Shown piece by piece: positions 34,750-45,559 of a DNA stretch of 64,000 nt. Under the pieces are notes generated by a model that saw only the letters and a list, made by a program, of their open reading frames with translations, did no database searches and was not told where the DNA came from. The DNA comes from Desmodus rotundus (Eukaryota > Chordata > Mammalia > Chiroptera > Phyllostomidae): positions 55,486,022-55,550,021 of the forward strand of contig NC_071396.1 of the NCBI RefSeq assembly GCF_022682495.2. Direction: 5' to 3'. The stretch's first letter is position 1. Every line of letters starts with the position of its first letter. A program made the position numbers and the translations under genes.

Positions 34750-35195
34750 AGTTCTTTCAGTCTCTCCAGCCCTGTCTGACCCTGTATTCCCATCCCCGTG
34801 CTCCGCTTGAACCCTAATTGCTCCCACCCCAGAACTTTGGCAGATGCTGTCTGTCCTCTTTCCCAACCACCCGCCCTCATCCTCATTCAACATGCTAACC
34901 TTTCACTTCCAACCTCAATGTAAGCATCATTTCCACAGGGAATTCTTCTCTGACATTGCTGACAAGGTCGAGATTCCTTTTAAAAGCTCTGATGAAGCTC
35001 CACAGCACACAGTGCATCTCAGATGTAGTCTTGTCCTACAACTGGGGTGCTATGTGACTGACATGTACCTCTCACAAGATAAAAACCGGATCTGACTTTG
35101 CTCTCCACAGTGTCCTAAACACTTACCACAGTCCTGGGCTCATGATAAATACTCAATAACTATTTGTTGATTGACTGAATAAATATCTGAATAAA
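34750..35195 (+). mobile_element. L2 LINE 3' end, sense
   Basis: 'aatgtaagcatcatttccacagggaattcttctctgac', 'cctgggctcatgataaatactcaataactatttgttgattgactg' follow the L2 3' end. Confidence 0.7.
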
Positions 35196-35199
35196 TAAA

Positions 35200-36300
35200 C
35201 CTATAATGACAGAAGCTGAGAGACATACAATCCTTTACAAAGAAGGCTGTTCAACCAACAGAGGGCAGGTTTCCTTCCCTATCATCAGCCCACGAGAGAG
35301 AGCACCTATACTCATGAGGATCTTCTATTCCATCTAGTGTTTCCACACCTGTAATCCCAAGTTTTTATCACAGTGAAAGGGATTCTAACACACACACTCT
35401 TTGTAAAGCACACTGGGATACATGAAAAGTAACAGAGCCAAAGACAATCAAAATCCCATTTTGCTTTGGGCTATCATTTTTTTGTGCTGGACTATGCACA
35501 CTCACTCACTCACACACAAAAAGGACTCAGAGGAAATTAAATGTCCCCCTTTTCAAGATTCAGATGTCTATCTCACCAATGTTTATTCATCATCCCCCAC
35601 TGTACTGATTCTCAAGAAAGGAAATGGTATTTATGAGGGAAAAAAAGAATAACTTAGAACAAGGAAAAATAAAGCTTACCACCAGGCTCTCCTCCACCCC
35701 CAGATGTGGGCCCCCAACCCTTCCAGACGCCTGGCCCAGCATCTCCCCCAGCCTCCCCTGCTCAGACATGTTAGCAGAAAGGTCCCACAGCTGGATTAAT
35801 TGGATCAACACTGAAGTTTTATTTGCTATGTGCCTTTAACAAATTAATCTGGCATATAATGAAATATTATGAGACAGTTTCAGAATGGATATTGCAAATA
35901 CTGCCTTGTTCAATTACTGTCAAAATACACACACAGAAAAAATATGAAAATCTGAACATGTAATTGCAGACTTAATTACTGCTCTGTGCTAACCAGAGGC
36001 AATCATACTGAATTTGTCAAAGCATTTAAACTAGTTATAAAGTCTCTGTTTAAGTCCAAAAAAGTAGGAACACAGGACCAAACACTAACCTCAGTCTTTC
36101 TTATTTCCTTTGAGTTGTGAAGACAGCACAAGAAACGGTAGTTAACAGAGCCAAAGGGTAGGAGGTGTGTTGGTCAGAGGGTTCAAAGTGCAGTGACACA
36201 GGATGAGTAAGTTCCAGAGATCTGACGTACAGCATGGTGATCGTCATCAGTAACTCAGTATTACATACTAGAAATTTGCTGAGGGAGCAGATCTTAAATG
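35200..36300. other. Unique DNA, possible conserved noncoding stretch
   Basis: No gene or repeat seen. 35830-36020 is AT-rich with repeated TAATT words (ACAAATTAATCTGG, TGTAATTGC, CTTAATTACTG), a composition like homeodomain-bound enhancers. Confidence 0.3.
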
Positions 36301-36335
36301 TTCTCACCACACACGCACACATGCACACACACAAA
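36300..36335. repeat. (CA)n microsatellite, interrupted
   Basis: 'caccacacacgcacacatgcacacacacaaa' is an impure CA repeat. Confidence 0.65.
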
Positions 36336-36399
36336 TGTTAATTATGAAACAACAAAAAAATCACTCTTGTTATCTGAGTCATCATCCTGAAACGTAACA

Positions 36400-36570
36400 T
36401 GGAAAGAACATACACACTGAGCCAAATGGGCCTGGATTAGATCCGGGCTGCAGCTCTCTGGCCTTGAGCAAGTAATTTCATTTCTCTCAGTCTCAGTTAT
36501 CCTAGCTGTAAGGAGACACTGATAATACCTACTTCACAGGGCTGTTGTAAAAATGACAATGGCAATAATA
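36400..36570 (+). mobile_element. MIR SINE, sense
   Basis: 'gcctggattagatccgggctgcagctctctggccttgagcaagtaatttc' and 'acactgataatacctacttcacagggctgttg' mark sense MIR. Confidence 0.8.
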
Positions 36571-36574
36571 GGAA

Positions 36575-37055
36575 TGACAATAACAAACATAGGGAGGGGC
36601 CAGGTCGTGGCCTCACAGCTACCCACAATGGTGGGACAGCTCTGGGACACAGACCCAACATCTGGACAGATGGCGGTGTTGCCACCTAACAAACCACCAC
36701 ATGCAAGTACACCTAAAAACACTGCCATCACCTGTCCTTCGGCTACTGCCTGGGGTGAGAAGGGGGCAGGTTTTGGGGCACATGCCTGTAAGTGGGTCTC
36801 CATGTAACCCTCTTCACAGCCTCTTCATAGACAGCAGCTGCCTCCTGAGGTACATCTGGAGTTTGGTAGGGGGACTCCTGAGAATGAAGTATCTCAGAAC
36901 AAGGAACCAGCCTGGGTGTCAGTCTTCCAAGCTGGCGTAACAGAACAATTGGGACACCTGCAAATGTCCTGGGTGGGGACAAGTGCTGTGTGTCTGGCTT
37001 GGCTTGTGCAGGGTTGATTTAATTTATGCATATAGATGGTTGAAAACCCAAAGGC
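36575..37055. other. Unique DNA, no gene seen
   Basis: No repeat named. Frames of 62-89 codons overlap on both strands without domains. Confidence 0.4.
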
Positions 37056-37059
37056 CATA

Positions 37060-37190
37060 AGAAAGAACTGGCATTTGTCAAGGGCTTACTACATGCCAGG
37101 AACTTCTGTTACCACAATTTCACCTGTGAAATGAGAATGACAATAAAATAATACCAACTTCTTCAGGTTGGTTAAGATTTTAAAAAAAAA
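37060..37190. mobile_element. MIR fragments
   Basis: 'tttgtcaagggcttactacatgccaggaac' is antisense MIR, and 'cacctgtgaaatgagaatgacaataaaataataccaac' reads as sense MIR. Two small old pieces. Confidence 0.5.
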
Positions 37191-37364
37191 ATGATGGTGC
37201 AAGAGTGGTTAGAGCAGGATTTTAAATGGATCACAATTCTGAATCAGGTCCTAAACTTAATGGTTTATGAAGTACTTTAATGTTCATTATCTCATTGGAA
37301 TTATCTTGAGAACTGTGATTATGTATGAAATTTAACAAGCCTGTCACTTTTCCTCAAAGACAGG

Positions 37365-37611
37365 CAGTTCATTTGCTAATGAGTATTGGTTGAGAGCCTA
37401 CTATGTCTCAGATACTGTTCTCAGCACTGGAACACAACTGTGAACAAGAGAGTTTTTTGGTATAAGGTGTCTGACACTGCAGTGACAGATGTCAGCAACA
37501 AGTCCACAAGAGCTACAAAGAAAACAGAATAATGTATGACACAGAATAACCGTGTCTACTTTAGAGTGGGTGTCCAACAAAGGACTCATTGAGGAGACAT
37601 TTGAGCACAAG
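37365..37611 (-). mobile_element. L2 LINE, antisense, interrupted by an ERV LTR
   Basis: 'gagagcctactatgtctcagatactgttctcagcactgg' to 'gaggagacatttgag' is antisense L2. It is cut at the 6-bp TSD, and the next L2 words ('ccctgaag') appear right after the LTR at 38453, confirming the LTR landed in L2. Confidence 0.75.
37606..37611 (+). repeat. 6-bp TSD (CACAAG), left
   Basis: Identical to 38447-38452. Six base pairs is the usual TSD for class II (ERVK-like) retroviruses. Confidence 0.85.
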
Positions 37612-38446
37612 TGTTGGGAACCGCCCTGCCTGGTTTCAGAAGCTGTAACCCTCCATGGTTAGGGTGAGTCAGAGACCTTGGGACTATAAACCACTAAGGA
37701 AACAAAGCTTATCTCCCTGGCAGGGATGCCATCTCTGCCCACTTTACTTTACCCTGCTTGGCCCTGAGCTTGGCCAGTTAGCCAATGACGGGTAAGATTC
37801 CTCAAGGGAGGGATGACCTAAGACAGGCATGGTCATGAAAAAGGCCCACAGGGAAGGACTCGGGGGGGCTATAGAAAAAGGGGGTGATGGACCCTCACCC
37901 CTCGGCTTTGACATAGCCTGAGTCCTCATTCTGTCTGCAAGAAGTCTCCTAATCTCTTGGCTGCCTTACTTCCCCTGCCTGACTTAAGCCTGAAACAATG
38001 ACAGAGGGCAGTGCAGTCCTGTGCTGGAAAGGGCGGATTCCCCGGGGAGATCAGGCCTTAGAAAGAATGCATAAAACCCTGTGAAACCTGCTGTGCTAAT
38101 ACCCTGAAGTTAAATGATAAGGGTCCAAGCCTGAAATGAGTTTGTTTCCCGTGGTCTTATAGTCCTTTAACTAACTGACCCTAACTCAGAATAAGCCCTC
38201 AAAGTTCTTTGTATGTTATCTATTGTTTGATACTTACTGCTTGACAATGATTGATGAGCTTTACCTCTTCAATTCCTGTGCAAAATGAACCTAATAAAAG
38301 CCCATTTAGGAAAAGGCTCTTGGCCCTTCTCCTTTGAGAGATTGGCCACCTCTCCTCCCCAAGAAGATCATGCCTTGGTAGACTTATTCTCATCAGTGGT
38401 GGCTGGGGGCTGTGGGGAGGGTGCCCTGCAGGTGGAGGCCCCCACA
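37612..38446 (+). mobile_element. Class II (ERVK-like) endogenous retrovirus solo LTR
   Basis: An 835-bp LTR that begins TGTTGGGAACCGCC, resembling the starts of betaretrovirus-like LTRs, and ends in GGCCCCCACA. It is bounded by identical 6-bp TSDs CACAAG. AATAAA lies at 38293-38298, and TATAAA at 37685-37690 or CATAAAA near 38070 are candidate TATA boxes. No gag, pol or env sequence is present, so only the LTR remains after recombination. It interrupts an L2, and its clean ends and TSD suggest a lineage-specific insertion. Orientation is taken from the polyadenylation signal. Confidence 0.85.
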
Positions 38447-38452
38447 CACAAG
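38447..38452 (+). repeat. 6-bp TSD (CACAAG), right
   Basis: Right-hand partner of 37606-37611. Confidence 0.85.
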
Positions 38453-38689
38453 CCCTGAAGTCCTTGTTTGTTTGTGTGAGAAATGTCTTATTCCTACATG
38501 CTTGGTACTTCCTTGGTTAAACTATTGGCATGTGTTTTATGTCACAAATAACATCAAAAGGCCCAAGATAACCATTTATTTCAACCTCCTTCCTGCTCAC
38601 ATCTTTACCAGAGCAAGTTCTACATAACCACAATGATCTGCTTTACTAAAAGGGATCATTTGCACTAGATGACTACTTTAAACTTTCAG

Positions 38690-38825
38690 GTATCTTCACA
38701 TGTATATTTCCTTGGATTCTCTGTTGGGCAAGTGACGAAACTGTACCTGGTCTCAGGTCGTGCATCGAGTGGGCAACTCAAACTCAAAACTGCTAACTCC
38801 TAGTTCAATGCCCTTTCCAGAATAT
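38690..38825 (-). mobile_element. MIR SINE, antisense, weak
   Basis: 'gggcaagtgacgaaactgtacctggtctcaggtcg' and 'gctaactcctagttcaatgccctttcc' are diverged antisense MIR. Confidence 0.5.
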
Positions 38826-38844
38826 ACTTCTAGCAAAGAGAATT

Positions 38845-39500
38845 TCATTCAATTCAATCAAAATGTATTAAGTATCTGCAGTTGCCTTGTTCAATACTAG
38901 TTGATGGACATTGAGCAAAGTGAGAAAGACACACTTTGACCTTATCATGCTCCCAGTCTAGTTGGGAACACACTTCAATAATTAATTAGAAAGTCATTAG
39001 AAAAGTCCAACATCTTGGGAAGTAAGGGACATGGTTTCAGAAGGGTAGCATGTAAGCTGGGTTTTGAAGGGTGAGCAGGGGTTTATCAAAGAGGGAAGGG
39101 GTGCTGGTCCAGAGGAAATGGGTCAGGCTGAAACAGAAACAGAAAAAGCAGTAAGTTAGCAAGGCAGCAATCAGACTCTTGTAACTGAAGAAGAAGACCA
39201 AGAGTAAGTGGGGAGAGGCATAAGATGAGTCCAGGAAAGTAAGCAGGGGCCAGCCTGTCCATGGCACTGAATGGGCTGGCTAAGAAATTGGGACTTTGCT
39301 TGGTCTGCAGTGGAGCTCACTGGAGCACTGTGAGCTGGTGAGAATTAACACACAGTCAGTATCTTAGGAAAGGCCTCTGAAGGAGAGCAGAGAATGAGTT
39401 AAAGCCAGGTATGGCTGGTGGCAGGAGACTGGTTGTGATAGTTACAGTCATCTGAGGAGGAATGCAGAGCTCTTAAACTAGGATGGTGCCAGTTACAAAG
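38845..39500 (-). mobile_element. L2 LINE 3' region, antisense
   Basis: 'caaaatgtattaagtatctgc', 'catgctcccagtctagttgggaacacac', 'gtaagctgggttttgaagggtgagcaggg', 'gccagcctgtccatggcactgaatggg' and 'gcaggagactggttg' occur in antisense L2 order over about 650 bp. Confidence 0.75.
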
Positions 39501-39809
39501 GCAGATGACACTCCAGCTTAGGTAGAGAAATAATGGGAAGAGGGAAAAGCAAGTATCTGGACATCTTGTCTTTATCAAATCCCTCTCCAGGTCGTGGTAT
39601 AGTCTTGAATGGCGTGTGTGTGTTTGTTTGTTTAACTGGAAGTAAATGCTCTGAGAGAATATTGAAGCTCTGAGATTTGATTTAGTTGTTGTCTAAGACT
39701 CTCCATATTTACAGAGACATTCTGCCCCTGAGCAGGCTCTTTGATCGACCCAAGTTATATGGGTGGTGGTCATTCATTGCACATCCCCATGGCACAAAGA
39801 AATCCATTC

Positions 39810-39823
39810 AAAGCCAGGAGCCA
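39810..39823 (+). repeat. 14-bp perfect TSD, left, of retrocopy
   Basis: AAAGCCAGGAGCCA, identical to 40086-40099 (the first As of the right copy overlap the poly(A)). Confidence 0.85.
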
Positions 39824-40085
39824 CGTTTGGTGTTTATTTATTAATTCTTTAGTTGTTTATGCAACAGTATTTCTTAATCGCCTTCTGTATGCCAGGATCT
39901 GTTGTCAAGGCTGGGAATACATGGTGGAACCATAGCTGCCATTGTCCCTTCTTAGAACACGTGATTGACAGTTGTGTAGTCATGCTTCCTCTATACTGTA
40001 GCTTTGTGATCTTGGGCAAGTGACAATTTCTGTCTACTTCAGCTTCTTTGTATAAATGTCCCCCCACCACCCAGAAAAAAAAAAA
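39824..40085 (+). mobile_element. Retrocopy of an unidentified polyadenylated transcript
   Basis: A 250-bp body ends in 14 A (40075-40088), and a perfect 14-bp TSD flanks it. TATAAA, a known variant polyadenylation signal, lies at 40051-40056, about 20 nt before the A run, where a genuine cleavage signal should be. The body is not an L1, Ves or other mobile family; it includes antisense L2-like text ('ttctgtatgccaggatctgttgtcaaggctggg') and sense MIR-like text ('ctttgtgatcttgggcaagtgac'). It is therefore a 5'-truncated copy of a host RNA, probably a noncoding RNA or 3' UTR. Source unknown. Confidence 0.75.
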
Positions 40086-40099
40086 AAAGCCAGGAGCCA
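40086..40099 (+). repeat. 14-bp perfect TSD, right, of retrocopy
   Basis: Partner of 39810-39823. Confidence 0.85.
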
Positions 40100-40775
40100 T
40101 CCTGCAGGGCATTCATGTGCACCATCTAGTCTAGTCTATGTTAAGGAAATCTGAGTGAGACACCTCCTGATTCTCACCATGAGTTGTTAAGCTGGGTCTC
40201 TAACCTTTGACTGTTCTGACACAGACTAAAATGTTCTGCCCACCTGATCTGCCCACTTCTTCATTTGCTTCCTCCTAGAAGAGACTGTTTTGATAAGTGA
40301 TGTGTAATTGCTGTTTACTTCTGGCTAGTGTCAAAGGCTGCACTTTGCTGAGCACATGTGGATTAGGCACTTTTCCCAAAGGATGAAGGTTCAAGGCTCT
40401 AACCTTGATAACTGAAGCAAAGAGCTAGAAAACAGTTTGGCAAGTCTTATCCAGCCTGGGGATGAGTCCCTCCAAGCAGCCCTCACTTGGTTTGGCCAGG
40501 AGAAAAGGGAAGACTGAAGGATCTGGAAGGTAACTGCTCAAGGTGATGTGTAGCTCCCTGCAAACTGCATCAGCAAAGCCTTCTCCCTGGGCTCTGTAGA
40601 GCTTTGGTGCTGGGTTTGCAAATACAATTCCTTGCTCTGTTGTAGAAAATGGATCATCAGAGCCTGGATCAACAATTTTATTTAGATGTAGAATAAGTCT
40701 AAATACCTAAACCATCTACTGTCTAAGTTCTACCATGAAACCTTTGATACTATAGGAAAAATTAACCTAATCCAA
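40100..40775. other. Unique DNA, no gene seen
   Basis: No repeat I can name and no credible open frame. Confidence 0.45.
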
Positions 40776-40779
40776 AAAG

Positions 40780-41000
40780 GACCTAGATTCAAATCCTTGC
40801 TCTGCCCCTTGCCAGGTGACCTTGAGAAAGTAACTTAGTGTCTTCACGCTTATTTTTTTGTTTGCTCCTTAAAGTAAAACAGTGGTAACAATAACAACTA
40901 TCAACAAGATTGTGGTAAAGATCAGATGACAAAATACACGTAAAGCACTTAGTCCAGTGCCCAGCACATAGTAAATGCTCAGTAAATGGCTGCTGGTATG
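40780..41000 (+). mobile_element. MIR SINE, sense, nearly full
   Basis: 'ctagattcaaatccttgctctgccccttgccaggtgaccttgagaaagtaac', 'acaagattgtggtaaagatc', 'taaagcacttagtccagtgcccagcacatagtaaatgctcagtaaatg' cover most of MIR. Confidence 0.85.
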
Positions 41001-41039
41001 ATTATCATTCTCCTTCCCTCTCTGGCCTTGTGCCTCCAA

Positions 41040-41246
41040 TGTGGTGGTAGAAGTGTGAGCGGTGGGATCAGCATTCTAATCCCACCTAGACCATTCACTA
41101 TGTGTGTGATCAGTACTCTTCCTCATCAACAAAATAAGGATATTAATAACAACACATCTTCATGGGGTTTGAGGAAGGATTAAATAATATGATAGATGTA
41201 AAGCTGTTAGAATGAGTCTTGACACATGGTACATGTTCAGTGTGTG

Positions 41247-41248
<2 letters not shown>
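41040..41248 (+). mobile_element. MIR SINE, sense
   Basis: 'cattctaatcccacctagaccattcactatgtgtgtgatc', 'catcttcatggggtttgaggaaggattaaat' and 'tgacacatggtacatgttcag' match sense MIR. Its TTATTA end grew into the adjoining ATT repeat. Confidence 0.7.

Positions 41249-41286
<38 letters not shown>
41249..41286. repeat. (ATT)n microsatellite, 38 bp
   Basis: Pure ATT trinucleotide run seeded by the 3' end of the preceding MIR. Likely length-polymorphic. Confidence 0.9.
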
Positions 41287-41689
41287 CAGTATCATCAACA
41301 CTAATTTCAGCAACACCCCAGTTTAACTGCCAACACGCCAGTGCTGTACATCATAACGTAAGGTGTGTGAATGATATAATGGAGAAGGCATCTCTTTTAT
41401 TTTTCTACAATGACTCCACAGGACCTCTCTCCCTAAGGATTTTCATGGATGTATGGCTAAGATGATGCCATCACAGGAAAAGGAATACACAGAAGGAGAC
41501 CTTATACATTTGAGCCCAGTATCTTGAGCTCAGATGGAGAACCTTATATAAGAATTGGAAAAGCATAACATAAAACATCGAAGTTATCATCAATGTTTTA
41601 TCTAGTATTGTCGATGGTGAAAATCAAGAGAGGAATGTCAGATACAACAACCCTCTTTGAGCAGACTAGAAATAGAGACTTTACTAGGT

Positions 41690-41840
41690 GTACACTTTGT
41701 TCACTTTCACATGCAATGTCTCACTTATTCCTTGCCAGGCCCTATGCAGACAGAACATACAATCATGAGCCTCACGTGTGACTGAGGCTAGCAGGGATTA
41801 AGTGACTTCTCCAAGGTTACCCAGTTGGCATGTGTATTTC
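41690..41840 (-). mobile_element. MIR SINE, antisense
   Basis: 'acatgcaatgtctcacttattccttgccagg' and 'gggattaagtgacttctccaaggttacccagttggcatg' are antisense MIR. Confidence 0.65.
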
Positions 41841-41844
41841 CCTC

Positions 41845-42375
41845 TTGAAAACTATATTCTCCATTTTATATAAATATTCTCAAGTTATATATTATCAGGA
41901 TCACAGCCAGATGAAAACCATGGGAGATTCAATCAATAATGCCTTTTGGATTTTTGTATTTAGGATTCAAAATATTTGTATACTAGAAAATACCTGAGTT
42001 GTCTGTTGCTACTCAAAACATGCATCCAGGTGACCAATGGACTGAATGATTCCCTTTCCACCTGCATGTCTTTGATACCCAAAATCACCTCGCAGGGGTT
42101 GTCAACTAATGAGCTCAGCACCCACAGAAGTGTCCAAACATGATGACCCCATGATTGGGGAGATTCTACTGCACTGGCTGGGAATTTGGACTTCATTTTT
42201 ATATTTATCTTCTAATATTTAAGAGTATATATTTTTAAGAATCTCTTAACCATATGACTTTGCTGAGGCTTTTACCTGTTAATAGGTATTGCAAGTCTCT
42301 ACAAAGGAACTAGAGCATGCACCATTCACTCAAATTACTTGATCACTGAGTCTGAGAAAACACTGGCACACTGGA
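41845..42375. other. Unique DNA, no gene seen
   Basis: No recognised element or credible open frame. Confidence 0.4.
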
Positions 42376-42379
42376 AGGT

Positions 42380-42570
42380 GCATGGGCCGTGAAGGCAGGG
42401 GACTGCACCTGGCTCCCACCTCATCAGTAACCTACTGAACCTGAGTCCTCACCTTATCATTTGCAGAATGACGATAATTAACCCAACCAACCTACTTCAA
42501 TTAAGCAAGACAATAAATGCAATATAACTGGCTCATCATGGTAGTGGCCCAATAAATGTTTGTTTCTTTG
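42380..42570 (+). mobile_element. MIR SINE, sense
   Basis: 'gggccgtgaaggcaggggactgcacctggctcccacc', 'ctactgaacctgagtcctcaccttatcatttgcagaatgacgataat' and 'actggctcatcatggtagtggcccaataaatg' match MIR. Confidence 0.75.
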
Positions 42571-43099
42571 GGGGGGCTAATAGAGCTGTGAAGACCAAAC
42601 TGGCTCTTACTGCAGGGGTGGTTAAACAGCCCACTTCTACCACTTTTACCTCTAGGACAAGTCTCTGCGGTATGACAAAACATCTCCAGCCTGTAACTGG
42701 AGTCAGCTCACTGTGTGAGGTGACTTCAAAAGACTTTCTCCCTAGAAGAAATGTCAGTTCATCAGTATTTTGCTATTTCCCTGATCGAAAACTAATATTT
42801 GATATTTTTCTAACATTTTATTTGTCTCACAGGGTTTCCAGGTCTCCTTTGACAGAAGGCCTTTCTTCTGGGCAGCATTTAGCAAGTTCATCACTTCCTC
42901 CCACAGAATCATAGACCCTCTGTAGCTTCAGGACTCCCAGAGGCCTTATTTCTTATATAGATATGTGCCTTTTCACCCTATGTATCTCCTTAAATGCAAT
43001 TGATTCAATCATATTGAACTTGTTAAAATTTCATTTTGCTCTTCATTTAAATGGCTCTCTCTGCACAACTGGCTCTATCAGTTTCATCTTGTTCATTTG

Positions 43100-43265
43100 C
43101 ACCTTATCTTTTCAAAGAGTTTTCATGTCCTCAGGTATCTGCCACGAGGCAGATATTTTTAATCACTATTTTGCTACAACCCAGAGAGTGTAGGTGACTT
43201 GCCTAGGGTCACACAGCTAGTTAAGAACACAGTGAGATGCAAGTGCATGTCTTCTCAGTCTAGTA
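43100..43265 (-). mobile_element. MIR SINE, antisense
   Basis: 'gtgtaggtgacttgcctagggtcacacagctagttaagaacacagtgag' is a clear antisense MIR core. Confidence 0.75.
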
Positions 43266-43269
43266 CAGT

Positions 43270-44760
43270 TACCAGTCATCAGAAAAACTCAGTTCAACAC
43301 ATGATTATTTTGTACTTCATATATGTAACACAGCAGTAGATTTTATTGCTCTCTCCAATATAAGGAGATTGTTAAATTATTATTTTTCAAAGGGAAAGCT
43401 TCCTGAACTCATCTGCAAAGAGCTGTCCTCACAATTGCTTAATTTCAAGGAAAAGAAGTCCTCTGGGGCATGAAAAGAAGTGGGGTGGAAGAAACCGTGA
43501 GGCGTGCACATAATTTCATAGCTGCCAGTGTTCTATAGATCCTATGTCTGGCTCTTTTCTCAAAGATCTTACTCTAAAGATGGACCAGGTGGCCTCACTC
43601 ATTCACATATCCAGTCATTTCAGTCCTTTCTTCCAGAACAATAGTTTATTTCCCTTAATCACTTCTTCCTTTAGTCCCAACATGTGAGGATGAGCAAAAT
43701 TATGTTCACATCCATACTCTGGCGTGGTATTTAAAGGTCTGATATTTAAAGGGCTTGACATTTCTATTACAACCAATTCCTCTGAAACCAATTTGAGGGG
43801 CTAAGATGGGAGACCAGGCCCTTGCCTTATGTTTAATCAAAGGTTAGTTAGATGTGCTGTGAAAAAACCACTAAGTTTGCATTGGCCTTGTTTCCACAGT
43901 ATATGTCTCACTGACCAAAACCAAGCTCTTTAAAACTGAAGACAGTATAAAGACCTGTGGTTCTCTCTACTGCCCTGTTAAGAGAGGCAGAGGGGCAGCT
44001 CCACAAAAAGAAATGGGTTTGAAAATTGCTGAGGCATCCTTTATCACTGCAATTTCCACAAGGTTATAAAAGTCATGCTTGGATAAAATCTTCAAAGGGC
44101 CAAAGCAATGATCTAAGAAATGAATGCAGATAAGCCTTCTCCATTTTAAATTATAAGCAGTGGAACTAGAATAGAAATGATATTGCTGCTCGAGAATCTG
44201 AAATTAAGTATGTGATTTTGCTCATTTGTATACAACAGAACAGTGAATCATTTTACGGATGCAATGAGTTTGAAATGCAGCTGCCAAGAACTCTCATCCT
44301 GGCTGATGTTGGTTGGCACTGGTGAGTGAAGGAAGGCCTTTACTTCTCCATGATTTTGCAAAATGTTCTAATGTGTCCATTGCTGTCTGTAAGGCACTCT
44401 CGTGTTTATTTCATATGTGAGGGAAAGAATACAATATGTGATTGTATTCTGTGTCTTTCAAAGATCAGGAAAGAGAAGAAAAGATACAGTGTCCTCTCTC
44501 TTGGAGCTAGTAAGGAACAGGCTACTTCTGTGGTGTTCAAGGCAATTAACTTGGCCCTGGCCTCTTACAGGGCAATATCTTCTTGATTGCCCACATGAAA
44601 ATAAAGACACAAGTATTTATTTCAAGGCCTAAAAGATAATGAAGTGACTCAAAGGGTGAATTTTTTAAATGGCATATACTTTGTATCTCTTCTCCAGTTT
44701 CTTTTGCTTTCTATTCTACCAGCACTGCTGAGGGTACTCACAGCATGTTTAAATGAAAAG
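43270..44760. other. Unique DNA, possible conserved noncoding stretch
   Basis: No gene or repeat seen. 44010-44310 is complex and free of repeats, a candidate for conservation testing. Confidence 0.3.
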
Positions 44761-44764
44761 GCAG

Positions 44765-44792
44765 GCAGGGAGGGAGGGAGGGAGGAGGGGAA
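44765..44792. repeat. (GGGA)n purine tract
   Basis: 'gcagggagggagggagggaggaggggaag': four G-runs close together, so G-quadruplex formation is possible. Confidence 0.7.
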
Positions 44793-44829
44793 GAGATATC
44801 TAAGAACTCTATTGTGAAGGAGAGACAAA

Positions 44830-45070
44830 CATTTAAAAATTTTGCTCAAAATGTTTTTAATTATGAAATAACACAGTAAGTAGAAAATTGATAAAAAGAG
44901 CAATAAGTTAGAAGAAAATGAAAATCAACGTAGTCCCACCTCTTAGAGATAACGACTGGCCCATTTGTTAAAGAAAATTTTCTGTGCATAGTTTCTCCTT
45001 ACCAGAATTGAATAGGATTATCTAAATGGCTTTGTAACCTTCATGTTTCACTCCATAATGTGTCTGGAGC
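44830..45070. mobile_element. Old L1M-like fragment
   Basis: 'gtagaaaattgataaaaagagcaataag', 'aatcaacgtagtcccacctcttagagataacgactggccc' resembles L1M 3' UTR sequence. Orientation uncertain. Confidence 0.45.
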
Positions 45071-45374
45071 CTAGAGGAATGGAGAGGCAAGACGGCACTG
45101 AGGGGAGCTTGGGCAGGAGAAAGGAGGGAAGGAAACCGGGGAGTATAAGCTCTGGGGACTAACAGGAGATTAAATGGGAAAATAAAGAAGGATTTAGAAC
45201 TATCGTTGGACTCCTATATAATTACAATTGTGAGTTTCTCCAAGTTTTAGGGACATGATTAGAGGAGAGAGGAGTTCCATATACAATAAATAAGACTACG
45301 TTTCTCTTAAAAACTCAATCTAGCCAACCTTTCCTCGAGTGAATTCAAAGCTATGAATGTCCACCAAACACTTT

Positions 45375-45545
45375 AAAGGTGCACTGCCCAATAAGATAGC
45401 TACTAGCTACTAACCACAAGTAGCTATTTCAATTTAAATTTATTAAAATCAAATTAAATTAAAATATTATTTCTAAGTCATACCGGCCACATTTCCAGTG
45501 CTCAAGAGCTATGTGGGGCAAGTGACTATGGCAGTGGACAAGGCA
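45375..45545. mobile_element. hAT-Charlie fragment (MER58-like)
   Basis: 'gcactgcccaataagatagctactagctactaaccac' at one end and 'gccacatttccagtgctcaagagctatgtgg' at the other frame an AT-rich centre, as in the MER58 group. The family name is a best guess. Confidence 0.5.
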
Positions 45546-45559
45546 GGTGACAGAACAGT

